Below are positions 1 through 5,798 of a DNA stretch of 5,798 bases, piece by piece. This stretch comes from Syntrophomonas sp. (GTDB lineage Bacteria; Bacillota; Syntrophomonadia; Syntrophomonadales; Syntrophomonadaceae): contig JAQUUV010000052.1 of the NCBI GenBank assembly GCA_028693695.1, forward strand, positions 4,782-10,579, read 5' to 3'. A program made the translations under genes and the position numbers. Positions within the stretch are counted from its first letter, which is position 1. Each line of letters starts with the position of its first letter. The notes under the pieces are model-generated. The model had not been told where the DNA came from and did not search any database. It saw only the letters and a list, made by a program, of their open reading frames with translations.

Positions 1-38
1 AAATCATTACCTAGACCGTGCATTTTAACAAAATCCAT
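1..38 (-). CDS. dapF: Diaminopimelate epimerase, N-terminal fragment (cut by the window edge)
   Basis: Only the first 12 complete codons are present. They read MDFVKMHGLGND, and the next two bases (TT) fit the expected Phe. This is the conserved opening of DapF, where K-M-H-G-L-G-N-D-F contributes to the substrate-binding loop. The enzyme interconverts LL- and meso-diaminopimelate in the cytoplasm, the last steps of lysine and peptidoglycan precursor synthesis. The ATG at 38-36 follows a strong GGAGG (49-45) at 6 nt. It starts 38 nt after the stop of the upstream calcium ATPase, with no convincing terminator between them, so read-through transcription is plausible. The rest of the gene, including the catalytic cysteines, lies outside the window. 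The identification rests on this short but very characteristic motif. Confidence 0.88.
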   Translation of the reverse strand, partial: MDFVKMHGLGND

Positions 39-76
39 CTCTATCCTCCCTGATGTAAAGGTTTCTTACATATTTT

Positions 77-2788
77 TCATCTTCCTATTTTAACATAATT
101 ATACCGGTATTCAAAAAGCTCTTGGCAGGTATACAACATAAATCGCCAAATAAGTTTTATTCCAGAGAACAGAATAATAACCAGCCATTCCCACCCAGAA
201 AGCGCTACCGTTTTAAATATATCTTGTAAGAATGGTATATATATGGCTGATAGTTGCATAACTACAGAGCATAGAACTGCAGTTACTAAAAATTTGTTTT
301 TAAAGAAACCGAGCTCAAAGGGCGAATAGCTCTCGGAGCGACATTCAAAGACATAAAAAAGCTGGGCGAAAACTAGGGTAGTAAAAGCCATGGTCCGAGC
401 CAGGGGTAATGCTTCAACGCCATTCATCCTAGACCAAAGAAAGCCGATTATAAAGGCTGCAATAGTAATCGCTGCGATATAGGTTCCCCTGCTAAATATT
501 ATCCAACCCAACCCGCGCGCAAATATACTTTCATCTTTAGGTCGTGGCTTTCGGTTCATAATACCGGGTTCAGGTGGCTCTACTCCTAATGCCATTGCAG
601 GCAACCCATCGGTTACCAGGTTTACCCAGAGCAGTTGGATAGGAAGCATAGGTAAGGGAAGGCCCATGAGAGAAGATACCAACATAACCAGGACTTCACC
701 AATATTGCAGCCCAGCAGATATCTTATAAACTTCCTGATGTTATCATATATAGCTCTGCCTTCATAGATTGCCTGCACGATGGTAGAAAAATCATCATCG
801 GTAAGAATCATAGAGGAAGCTTCTTTGCTTACCTGGGTACCGCTTATACCCATGGCTATACCAATATCGGCCGCCTTTATGGCTGGTGCATCGTTAACCC
901 CATCACCAGTCATAGCAACTACCTGATTTCTGTTTTTAAGGACCGTTACGATACGGTTCTTGTGTTGAGGAGATACCCTGGCAAAAACCCGATCCTGTAT
1001 AGCTCTTTTATATAACATTTCATCATTCAGACCATCAATTTCTTTGCCGTTTACTACTGAGGAACTTTTACTAATACCTATTTCACGGGCTATTGCAGCA
1101 GCAGTGAGAGGATGATCACCGGTTATCATAATCGGTATTATTCCCGCACCAAGACATTTTTTAACTGAATTTGCTGAACCAGGCCGAGGCGGATCAATCA
1201 TGCCACACATCCCTACCAAAATCAATTCAGATTCCAAAGCATTTTCCGCCTGATGCTCCCATTCCTCATTATTTAATTTTTTACATGCAAAACCCAGTAT
1301 ACGCATGGCATCTGAAGCCCATTTTTCCTGCATTTGCAGAAAATAGCGTTGGTCATCAGCACTAATTCGCGTTATCTTCTGATCCTTCATTATATAAGAG
1401 CAGGAGTTTATGATTACGTCAAGCGCACCTTTTACCATCAGGAAAGGTCCGTCTTGATCAACTACCACACTCATTTTTTTTCGTTCGGAATCAAACGGAA
1501 TTTCTTTTAATAAGCTTTTCTTCTGGGTATTCTTGGCTTTGTAAGCCATGGCCAGCAATGCTGCTTCAGTTGGATCACCTTGGATTTCATAGCGACCGTT
1601 GACCTCGCTCAGGTTGGAATTATTGCAGTTTACAGCAATATCCAACAAGGTACTGACCGTTTTGTCCTGAAGCGGATTGATCTCATTGTGCTGAGAAATA
1701 AACCTACCGACTGGTTGATAACCGTCGCCTTCTATTTCTATCAACATATTACGGGTGGCTAATTTTTTCACTGTCATTTGGTTTCGGGTTAGCGTTCCAG
1801 TTTTATCCGAGCATATTACTGTGGTACAGCCTAGGGTTTCTACTGCAGGCAGCTTTCTTATGATGGCATTTCTTTTGGACATTCTCTGCACACCCAGTGC
1901 CAAAACCACGGTTACGATAGCGGGAAGTCCCTCGGGTATGGCCGCAACCGCCAAGCTAATTCCGGCCATAAACATCGTCATGACTTCTTCACCCCGTAAA
2001 ATACCAAGCACCGCAACGACTGTACAAACCAGCACACATATAATAATCAGGACTTTACCCAGGTGATCTAGTTTAAGCTGTAATGGTGTCATGTTTTTCT
2101 CAGTATCTTTCATCATCCCAGCAATCTCACCCATAATGGTTTGCATTCCTGTACCCACCACAACCCCTTGACCTCTCCCCCTAGTAATGGCAGTACCCAT
2201 AAAAACCATGTTATCTCGCTCACCTAGCAAGCAATCCGGCTGGCATATATGGGCAGCATTCTTTTCTACCGGTACAGATTCTCCGGTAAGTGCGGATTCA
2301 TCTACCTGAAGTCCGAAGGATTGCAGCAACCTAACATCGGCAGGAACCTTATCGCCAGTATCCAAAAATACTATATCCCCTGGAACTAATTCTGATGCGG
2401 CAATCTTTAACCTTTGTCCCCCTCTGAGAACCATGGCAAAAGGCGAGGCCATTTTTTTTATTTCCTCCAAAGAGCGTTCGGCTTTGTATTCCTGGATAAA
2501 ACCCAAAATGGCGTTTATTACTACTATAGTCATTATAGTAATGGCATCTACCATATCCCCAATTATACCGGACACTACGGTTGCGCCCAGCAGCACTAGA
2601 ACCATGGTGTCAGTGAATTGATTCAGCAGAATTTGATAGGGTTTTATTGAAGGTTCTGCTTCCAGAATGTTACGGGAATGAAGCTGCCGATGGACGACTT
2701 CTTTTAAACTAAGACCTTGTTTCATATCGCTATCTACGGCTGCCAGAGTATCATTAATACTTTTATGCCACCATAAATTTCCTGCCAT
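77..2788 (-). CDS. Calcium-transporting P-type ATPase (SERCA-like, P2A family)
   Basis: A complete 903-residue cation pump of the inner membrane, predicted to export Ca2+ using ATP. Domain order is typical: N-terminal cation-ATPase domain, M1-M2 (about 60-100), actuator domain with TGES at 168-171, M3-M4 (about 245-300) with the PEGLP motif at 285-289, and the phosphorylation site DKTGTLT at 328-334 (Asp328). The nucleotide-binding domain has FDSERKKMS (432-440) and KGA (453-455). DPPRP (532-536), TGD (556-558) and TGDGVNDAPA (627-636) follow, then M5-M10 to about 885. Calcium ligands aligned by eye to SERCA are Glu286, Asn695 and Glu698 in M5, and Asn723, Thr726 and Asp727 in M6. The M8 glutamate appears to be Gln809. 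Length matches bacterial YloB-like pumps. The ATG follows GGAGG (2800-2796) at 7 nt. dapF follows after 38 nt. Ca2+ is the best substrate call; Mn2+ cannot be excluded. Confidence 0.95.
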   Translation of the reverse strand: MAGNLWWHKSINDTLAAVDSDMKQGLSLKEVVHRQLHSRNILEAEPSIKPYQILLNQFTDTMVLVLLGATVVSGIIGDMVDAITIMTIVVINAILGFIQEYKAERSLEEIKKMASPFAMVLRGGQRLKIAASELVPGDIVFLDTGDKVPADVRLLQSFGLQVDESALTGESVPVEKNAAHICQPDCLLGERDNMVFMGTAITRGRGQGVVVGTGMQTIMGEIAGMMKDTEKNMTPLQLKLDHLGKVLIIICVLVCTVVAVLGILRGEEVMTMFMAGISLAVAAIPEGLPAIVTVVLALGVQRMSKRNAIIRKLPAVETLGCTTVICSDKTGTLTRNQMTVKKLATRNMLIEIEGDGYQPVGRFISQHNEINPLQDKTVSTLLDIAVNCNNSNLSEVNGRYEIQGDPTEAALLAMAYKAKNTQKKSLLKEIPFDSERKKMSVVVDQDGPFLMVKGALDVIINSCSYIMKDQKITRISADDQRYFLQMQEKWASDAMRILGFACKKLNNEEWEHQAENALESELILVGMCGMIDPPRPGSANSVKKCLGAGIIPIMITGDHPLTAAAIAREIGISKSSSVVNGKEIDGLNDEMLYKRAIQDRVFARVSPQHKNRIVTVLKNRNQVVAMTGDGVNDAPAIKAADIGIAMGISGTQVSKEASSMILTDDDFSTIVQAIYEGRAIYDNIRKFIRYLLGCNIGEVLVMLVSSLMGLPLPMLPIQLLWVNLVTDGLPAMALGVEPPEPGIMNRKPRPKDESIFARGLGWIIFSRGTYIAAITIAAFIIGFLWSRMNGVEALPLARTMAFTTLVFAQLFYVFECRSESYSPFELGFFKNKFLVTAVLCSVVMQLSAIYIPFLQDIFKTVALSGWEWLVIILFSGIKLIWRFMLYTCQELFEYRYNYVKIGR

Positions 2789-2849
2789 TTATACGCCTCC
2801 GTTAAACCTTTTTCACAAATTATTATTCATAAAAGGCTTACAAAAGACC

Positions 2850-2876
2850 AGAGGACAGGCCAAAAGCCCATCCTCT
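2850..2876 (-). terminator. Imperfect hairpin between the glycosylase-like gene and the ATPase gene; possible terminator
   Basis: On the minus strand AGAGGA pairs with TCCTCT, then a 2x2 internal mismatch, then GGC pairs with GCC around a 5-nt T-rich loop. It begins 61 nt after the stop of the upstream gene and ends 61 nt before the ATPase ATG. The transcript downstream reads GGTCTTTTG, so the U tract is short and offset. It may be a weak intrinsic terminator for the upstream gene, or a partial terminator or attenuator in the ATPase leader. I see no good -35/-10 pair for the ATPase in this 149-nt gap. Confidence 0.4.
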
Positions 2877-2937
2877 TAAGATTGTTAACTATTTCCTTTG
2901 TGTGATTGTAAATTTCTGAACAAACGATCTTATGACT

Positions 2938-3561
2938 CTACATTATTCTATGCAGTTTTTGTAGTTCTTCTTTATTAAATAACTTCTCTTCCACAGTGGA
3001 TAGAAATACCATATCTTTGTATTTATAGGCTTGACCAGTCTCTAGAATTTCAAACACTCCGCATGATTTAAGGACATAGTCCCTGACCTTTTTACCAAAT
3101 AAAATAACATAAGTCGGGCTTAGAATATCCATTTCCTCCAATAAGTAGGTTAAGCAGTTAATAATGGCTTCACCAGACGGTTTCATTGGAATCCCATCAC
3201 AAATATCGTTGCTCAGCTTACAGATATTATCCCGATTTAGCAGTTTGCCTGGAATAATACAACTGTAACTCTGGCGATTAGAGCAAGCCTTAGGGTGACA
3301 TCGCACCATAAAAGTATGATAAACTCTCTCAACATTAAGTTCCTGCTTGATCATATTTCTTAATTCAATAAGCCAATTAGTATCGCGCGTATAGTAATTT
3401 TCACATTCAAATATCAGAAAAGCCTGTGGCTCTAGATCGCCCTTGCCCAGTGAGGGTTTGCTAGTACACATAATCAAAGGTAGACATCTACAGCATTGTC
3501 CAACCCTGTCTTCCATTCTAATAATTGACTTTATATTCTGGTCCCGACTGCTTTCTTCCAT
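2938..3561 (-). CDS. Cysteine-rich protein related to family 4 uracil-DNA glycosylases, probably catalytically degenerate
   Basis: A 207-residue protein with the outline of a family 4 (Fe-S) uracil-DNA glycosylase. It has C-x2-C at 23/26, then LGKGD (38-42), a hydrophobic strand (47-51), VRCHP (86-90, the place of the usual KCRPP), and CLTYLLEEMDILSPTYVILFG (136-156), which fits the conserved C-x-x-y-L ... P-k-v-i-v-L-G segment. Cys23, Cys26, Cys88 and Cys136 would be the 4Fe-4S ligands. The GEAPG motif is replaced by FECENY (51-56), and the late HP(S/A) motif by FLSTVEE (186-192), so normal uracil excision is doubtful. Cys88 and Cys136 are 47 residues apart, far more than in the family, and the insert carries Cys93, 101, 114 and 121. 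There are 12 cysteines in all. The ATG follows GGAGG (3573-3569) at 7 nt. It is probably monocistronic, between the terminator at 3718-3742 and the hairpin at 2850-2876. Family assignment is by motif pattern only. Confidence 0.6.
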   Translation of the reverse strand: MEESSRDQNIKSIIRMEDRVGQCCRCLPLIMCTSKPSLGKGDLEPQAFLIFECENYYTRDTNWLIELRNMIKQELNVERVYHTFMVRCHPKACSNRQSYSCIIPGKLLNRDNICKLSNDICDGIPMKPSGEAIINCLTYLLEEMDILSPTYVILFGKKVRDYVLKSCGVFEILETGQAYKYKDMVFLSTVEEKLFNKEELQKLHRIM

Positions 3562-3626
3562 ACAATATCCTCCGATTTATCAGTACTACAACTAATAATA
3601 CCATTCTCCAAGAAATATATTAGAAA

Positions 3627-3659
3627 TCTATATTTTTACTTTTCCTCTAGCATTCGACA
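3627..3659 (-). promoter_or_regulatory. Candidate Spo0A-activated promoter (0A box plus -10) for the glycosylase-like gene
   Basis: On the minus strand TGTCGAA (3659-3653) is an exact match to the core Spo0A-binding 0A box. A -10-like TATAGA lies at 3632-3627, 20 nt further on, and no good -35 hexamer sits at the usual spacing (GAATGC there). A start near 3620 would put the box at about -36, where Spo0A binds in class II sigma-A promoters such as spoIIG, which also lack a well-placed -35. The leader would be about 59 nt. Caution: a given 7-mer occurs by chance about once per 8 kb counting both strands, and sporulation genes are not visible here. Confidence 0.35.
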
Positions 3660-3717
3660 GGTTTTGGTTGATTCCTCTTTACCTCATAAATATATCTTTC
3701 CTTTTTATCACTATTAC

Positions 3718-3742
3718 AAAAAAATACCGCCCCTTGGCGGTA
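3718..3742 (-). terminator. Strong intrinsic terminator of the hydrolase / 127-residue protein operon
   Basis: On the minus strand a perfect 7-bp stem TACCGCC/GGCGGTA (3742-3736 with 3731-3725) with a 4-nt loop is followed at once by seven T residues (3724-3718). It starts 64 nt after the stop of the 127-residue gene, so it ends that transcript. It also separates the operon from the next gene. On the plus strand the stem is preceded by A's and followed by no T run, so it works in one direction only. Confidence 0.9.
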
Positions 3743-3806
3743 AATGCCCAACATCATATAATCAAGTTACATCTATTCACACTCAGCCACTGCAAATCAC
3801 AAAGAT

Positions 3807-4190
3807 TCAATTAATCTTATACAAATACTCGCGAGTTCTAGTACTTATACCCCAGGTCGCATCAGTCAACCTAGTAGAAATATAACTGCGGATGTTATCA
3901 TCCATCTCCGGGCTCTGCAAATCAAACAATATATAGAAAGCCCTTAAGATATCGTTCATATTCATTAATAGTCTCTCTGGCGGGGCTATTTTAAGCAGAC
4001 TGTCCTTTTTTCCATAGAAATAAACCATTCTCCTCAATATCCACATTATTTCAACATTACTAAATAATCTTTTATCCATAATTTCGGTCAGTAGATTATC
4101 TGGGCCAATAACAGATTCTCGTATTTCTAGATCTTTCCACTCGCTGGTTTCTGTAATAGTAATAGGAAGACCTAATATATTTTTTTCCAC
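3807..4190 (-). CDS. Hypothetical protein, 127 residues, co-transcribed with the LysM-NlpC/P60 hydrolase
   Basis: I do not recognise this protein. The coding frame is open for 127 codons from a GTG start with an excellent AGGAGG at 7 nt, which argues that it is really translated. It has no signal peptide, no long hydrophobic segment and no cysteine, so it is probably a soluble cytoplasmic protein. It is rich in Ile, Leu, Met, Arg and Asp/Glu. The middle part (about 44-92) looks helical, with LLMNMNDILRAFYILFDL (74-91) the most amphipathic-looking stretch. The C-terminal third is more polar and ends in REYLYKIN. It starts 21 nt after the stop of the wall hydrolase and is followed by a strong terminator, so the two form a bicistronic unit. 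The link suggests a related condition of expression but gives no function. Confidence 0.75.
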   Translation of the reverse strand: MEKNILGLPITITETSEWKDLEIRESVIGPDNLLTEIMDKRLFSNVEIMWILRRMVYFYGKKDSLLKIAPPERLLMNMNDILRAFYILFDLQSPEMDDNIRSYISTRLTDATWGISTRTREYLYKIN

Positions 4191-4197
4191 TTATAAA

Positions 4198-4203
4198 CCT
4201 CCT
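4198..4203 (-). promoter_or_regulatory. Ribosome binding site that fixes the GTG start of the 127-residue protein
   Basis: A full AGGAGG lies in the 21-nt gap between the hydrolase stop (4214-4212) and the GTG at 4190-4188, with 7-nt spacing. It is the strongest Shine-Dalgarno sequence in the window and supports GTG over any internal ATG. Independent, efficient initiation behind the hydrolase is expected. Confidence 0.85.
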
Positions 4204-4211
4204 ACTTCCTG

Positions 4212-5021
4212 CTATCTGATAACTCTTTTTGCACCTACATAGGTATTCGCATAATAGCCATTAATCAAAGAAGAATAGATAACTCCTCCGCTATGTGGAG
4301 AACTGGAATGAATGAAACTGCTGTTACCACTATATATTCCTACATGATCGATTCCCGAACCTCCTGAGCAAGCAAAAAACACCAAATCACCAGGAAGAAG
4401 GTCACCTTTGGCAACAGCTACGCCACATCCGTATTGAGATGCAGCAGTTCGAGGTAAATCTACCTGAAATTGACCGAGCACATATTTCGCAAAACCTGAA
4501 CAGTCAAAGCCTCCCGGGCCAGACCCGCCATATCTGTAAGGAGTTCCCAAGTATTGGGTAGCTTTTTCTACAATTCTTGAGCCATTAACATTTGACCCTG
4601 ATCTTGATACAGGCGGACTGTAAACTGTTCCGTTAACTTTCAAGACATCTCCAACATTCAGTGCATCGCTAGTCAAACCATTTAGTGCCATGATATTCTG
4701 TACGCTGGTTCCAAATTTGCAGGAAATGTCATAGAGGTTATCTCCAGAGACTACTATATATACTGAAGAATCCCCGGATGGTGCTTGTACCTCCGCCGGA
4801 GCTGAATATCCGCCCAGATTTAGTATCTGACCTATACTAAGATTATCGGATTTAAGGCCATTTATCTGTTTAATTGTATCAACTCTAACTCCAGTGGAAT
4901 TCGATATGGTCCACAAACAATCCCCGGATTGCACAACATAGGAGGATGGACTAGCCGAACTAGTCCCAGAAAACATCAACATAAAAGTCATTAACAAACA
5001 TACAAATCCAATTTTCCGCAT
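4212..5021 (-). CDS. Secreted peptidoglycan hydrolase: two LysM domains plus NlpC/P60 endopeptidase
   Basis: A 269-residue exported wall enzyme, predicted to cleave peptide stems of peptidoglycan (often gamma-D-Glu-diamino acid bonds in this family). A Sec signal peptide (about 1-23) has a basic start MRK, a hydrophobic core and a likely cut after SSA. LysM 1 spans about 28-70 and LysM 2 about 88-130; both carry the Y-x-V-x-S-G-D start and an N-G-L near the middle, and bind glycan strands. A short Ser/Gly/Pro linker (131-147) leads to the NlpC/P60 domain (about 148-269). The visible catalytic residues are Cys174 in FDCSGF, His226 in DHVGIY and His238 in FIHSSS; LPGDLVFF (209-216) is also typical. 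Cys35 and Cys101 lie in the LysM domains. The ATG is backed by the signal peptide; purine-rich GAGGGG (5037-5032) and AGGGG (5030-5026) precede it. It is the first gene of a bicistron ending at the terminator 3742-3718. Related Bacillota enzymes act in cell separation, growth or spore germination; which applies here is not visible. Confidence 0.93.
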   Translation of the reverse strand: MRKIGFVCLLMTFMLMFSGTSSASPSSYVVQSGDCLWTISNSTGVRVDTIKQINGLKSDNLSIGQILNLGGYSAPAEVQAPSGDSSVYIVVSGDNLYDISCKFGTSVQNIMALNGLTSDALNVGDVLKVNGTVYSPPVSRSGSNVNGSRIVEKATQYLGTPYRYGGSGPGGFDCSGFAKYVLGQFQVDLPRTAASQYGCGVAVAKGDLLPGDLVFFACSGGSGIDHVGIYSGNSSFIHSSSPHSGGVIYSSLINGYYANTYVGAKRVIR

Positions 5022-5084
5022 TCTACCCCTGCCCCTCGTAAAAATCTAGCATTAATTTGATAGTAAATTGCTAAGTTCTACAAG

Positions 5085-5103
5085 AGCAGGGTAAATTCCT
5101 GCT
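5085..5103 (-). other. Hairpin in the 98-nt gap upstream of the wall hydrolase
   Basis: AGCAGG (5103-5098, minus strand) pairs with CCTGCT (5090-5085), giving six pairs plus one possible G-U around a short A/T-rich loop. It lies 17 nt after the PHP gene stop, a usual place for a terminator, but the following sequence (CTTGTAGAAC) is only weakly T-rich. It may be a poor terminator for the PHP gene or a leader structure. The rest of the gap holds a possible extended -10, TGCTAGATT (5051-5043), for the hydrolase without a clear -35; this is weak. Confidence 0.35.
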
Positions 5104-5119
5104 AAAAACTAAATTTTAT

Positions 5120-5798
5120 CTATTTTATTTGCTTTTTCTTTCTATAATATTCTCGAATTTGCTCCATCATATCCTCGTCAATTCCAGCAAAACCTAGTCG
5201 ATTACGGCTCTCACTGCTTCCCCCACCATGAAAATCTGATCCCCCGGTTATTAATAAATGATGCTGTTTGGCTAGGCTGGCAAATTCCATTATCTGATCG
5301 CTACTGTGTTCAGGATAATATATTTCCAAACCCTCTACACCCATACTAATAATCTCGCCTATTTTATTCGGATCCTTAATCAATCCCGGATGTGCCAAAA
5401 TGCTTATTCCCCCAGCCTGTTTGACTAGCTCTATGGCCTCGGCAGGCGAGAATTTATAACGGGGTACATAGCCTGGCTTGCCCCGCTCAATATATTTCTG
5501 GAACGCCTCCTTCTCAGACAACACATACCCTGCTTGCTGTAGAGCTCTGGCAATATGGGGCCTGCCGATGAGATCCCCCTGGGCCAGTTTTTGTACCTGT
5601 TCAAAGCTTATACCCAATCCAATTGCCTGCAATTTTCCAATCATCTTCTCAGCTCTTTGGTATCTCTGAGCACGAATTTCCATTAACCTATTAATAAGCT
5701 GTTCATTGTGATAATCAATAAAATAGCCAAGAATATGTAGTTCATCATCACCAAAATCCGTGTTCAGTTCGATTCCGGGAATAAAATCGATATTAATG
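5120..5798 (-). CDS. PHP-domain metal-dependent phosphoesterase (YciV/TrpH type), N-terminus outside the window
   Basis: 225 residues are visible; the frame stays open to the right edge, so the true start and the first PHP motif (H-x-H) lie beyond it. Family proteins are usually about 280-290 residues, so some 55-65 are missing. An internal ATG at 5683 is not the start, because the 38 codons before it encode conserved PHP sequence: PGIEL (fragment residues 7-11, metal-binding Glu10) and HILGY (21-25, His21). Then come GRPHIARAL (78-86), AHPG (His136), YYPEH (160-164) and GGSDFHG (Asp188, His190). These are the metal-site residues of the polymerase-and-histidinol-phosphatase fold. The GRPHIA insert marks the group with E. 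coli YciV (RNase AM), which acts on 3',5'-bisphosphonucleotides and RNA 5' ends; that substrate is inferred from the family. The 3' end has a Lys-rich tail. It is separated from the hydrolase by 98 nt. Confidence 0.9.
   Translation of the reverse strand, partial: INIDFIPGIELNTDFGDDELHILGYFIDYHNEQLINRLMEIRAQRYQRAEKMIGKLQAIGLGISFEQVQKLAQGDLIGRPHIARALQQAGYVLSEKEAFQKYIERGKPGYVPRYKFSPAEAIELVKQAGGISILAHPGLIKDPNKIGEIISMGVEGLEIYYPEHSSDQIMEFASLAKQHHLLITGGSDFHGGGSSESRNRLGFAGIDEDMMEQIREYYRKKKQIK

Noticed and set aside
53..71. Hairpin (six A/T-rich pairs) between the ATPase stop and dapF as a terminator
   Set aside because: The stem is weak, and on the minus strand it is followed by the purine-rich dapF ribosome binding site, not a T run. 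The T-rich side faces the plus strand, where no gene is present.
1171..2621. Several plus-strand open frames of 60-103 codons inside the ATPase gene
   Set aside because: They lie fully opposite a highly conserved coding gene, have no ribosome binding sites and give low-complexity or meaningless products.
3664..3885. Plus-strand open frame of 73 codons crossing the intergenic region
   Set aside because: It starts at TTG with no ribosome binding site, runs through the terminator stem and into the end of the opposite-strand 127-residue gene, and its product has no recognisable features.
5022..5119. ydaO-type c-di-AMP riboswitch upstream of the wall hydrolase, as seen for other LysM/NlpC genes
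   Set aside because: The gap is only 98 nt, too short for the full aptamer plus expression platform. It is A/T-rich with a single simple hairpin and none of the conserved G/C-rich blocks I would expect.
5120..5683. PHP gene starting at the ATG at 5683
   Set aside because: The frame continues upstream to the window edge and encodes conserved PHP sequence (PGIEL, HILGY), so this ATG is internal.

Overview
The window comes from a bacterial chromosome, most likely a low- to mid-GC Bacillota, probably a Clostridia member. The evidence is the A/T-rich intergenic DNA, GGAGG-type ribosome binding sites about 6-7 nt from most starts, an exported LysM plus NlpC/P60 wall enzyme with no outer-membrane features, and a possible Spo0A box. 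A Syntrophomonas-like genome would fit, but that is a guess. All six genes lie on the minus strand, so transcription runs from high to low coordinates. I see no mobile element, CRISPR array, tRNA or rRNA, and no gap without a gene exceeds 300 bases.

In order of transcription: (1) 5798-5120, a PHP-domain metal-dependent phosphoesterase of the YciV/TrpH type, whose N-terminus lies beyond the right edge. (2) 5021-4212, a secreted cell-wall hydrolase with a signal peptide, two LysM domains and an NlpC/P60 catalytic domain. (3) 4190-3807, a 127-residue protein I do not recognise, 21 nt behind the hydrolase with its own GTG start and a full AGGAGG. A strong intrinsic terminator at 3742-3718 closes this two-gene unit. 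(4) 3561-2938, a cysteine-rich protein resembling family 4 uracil-DNA glycosylases. It keeps the four cluster-type cysteines but lacks both recognisable catalytic motifs. A candidate Spo0A-activated promoter lies upstream. (5) 2788-77, a complete SERCA-like calcium-transporting P-type ATPase. (6) 38-1, the first codons of dapF (diaminopimelate epimerase), 38 nt behind the ATPase and running off the left edge.

Most of the window is housekeeping: calcium export, peptidoglycan precursor synthesis (dapF), wall remodelling (LysM-NlpC/P60) and nucleotide or RNA-end metabolism (PHP). The least explained parts are the degenerate glycosylase-like protein with its extra cysteine-rich insert and possible Spo0A control, and the unknown protein tied to the wall hydrolase. 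No clearly new multi-gene system is visible.
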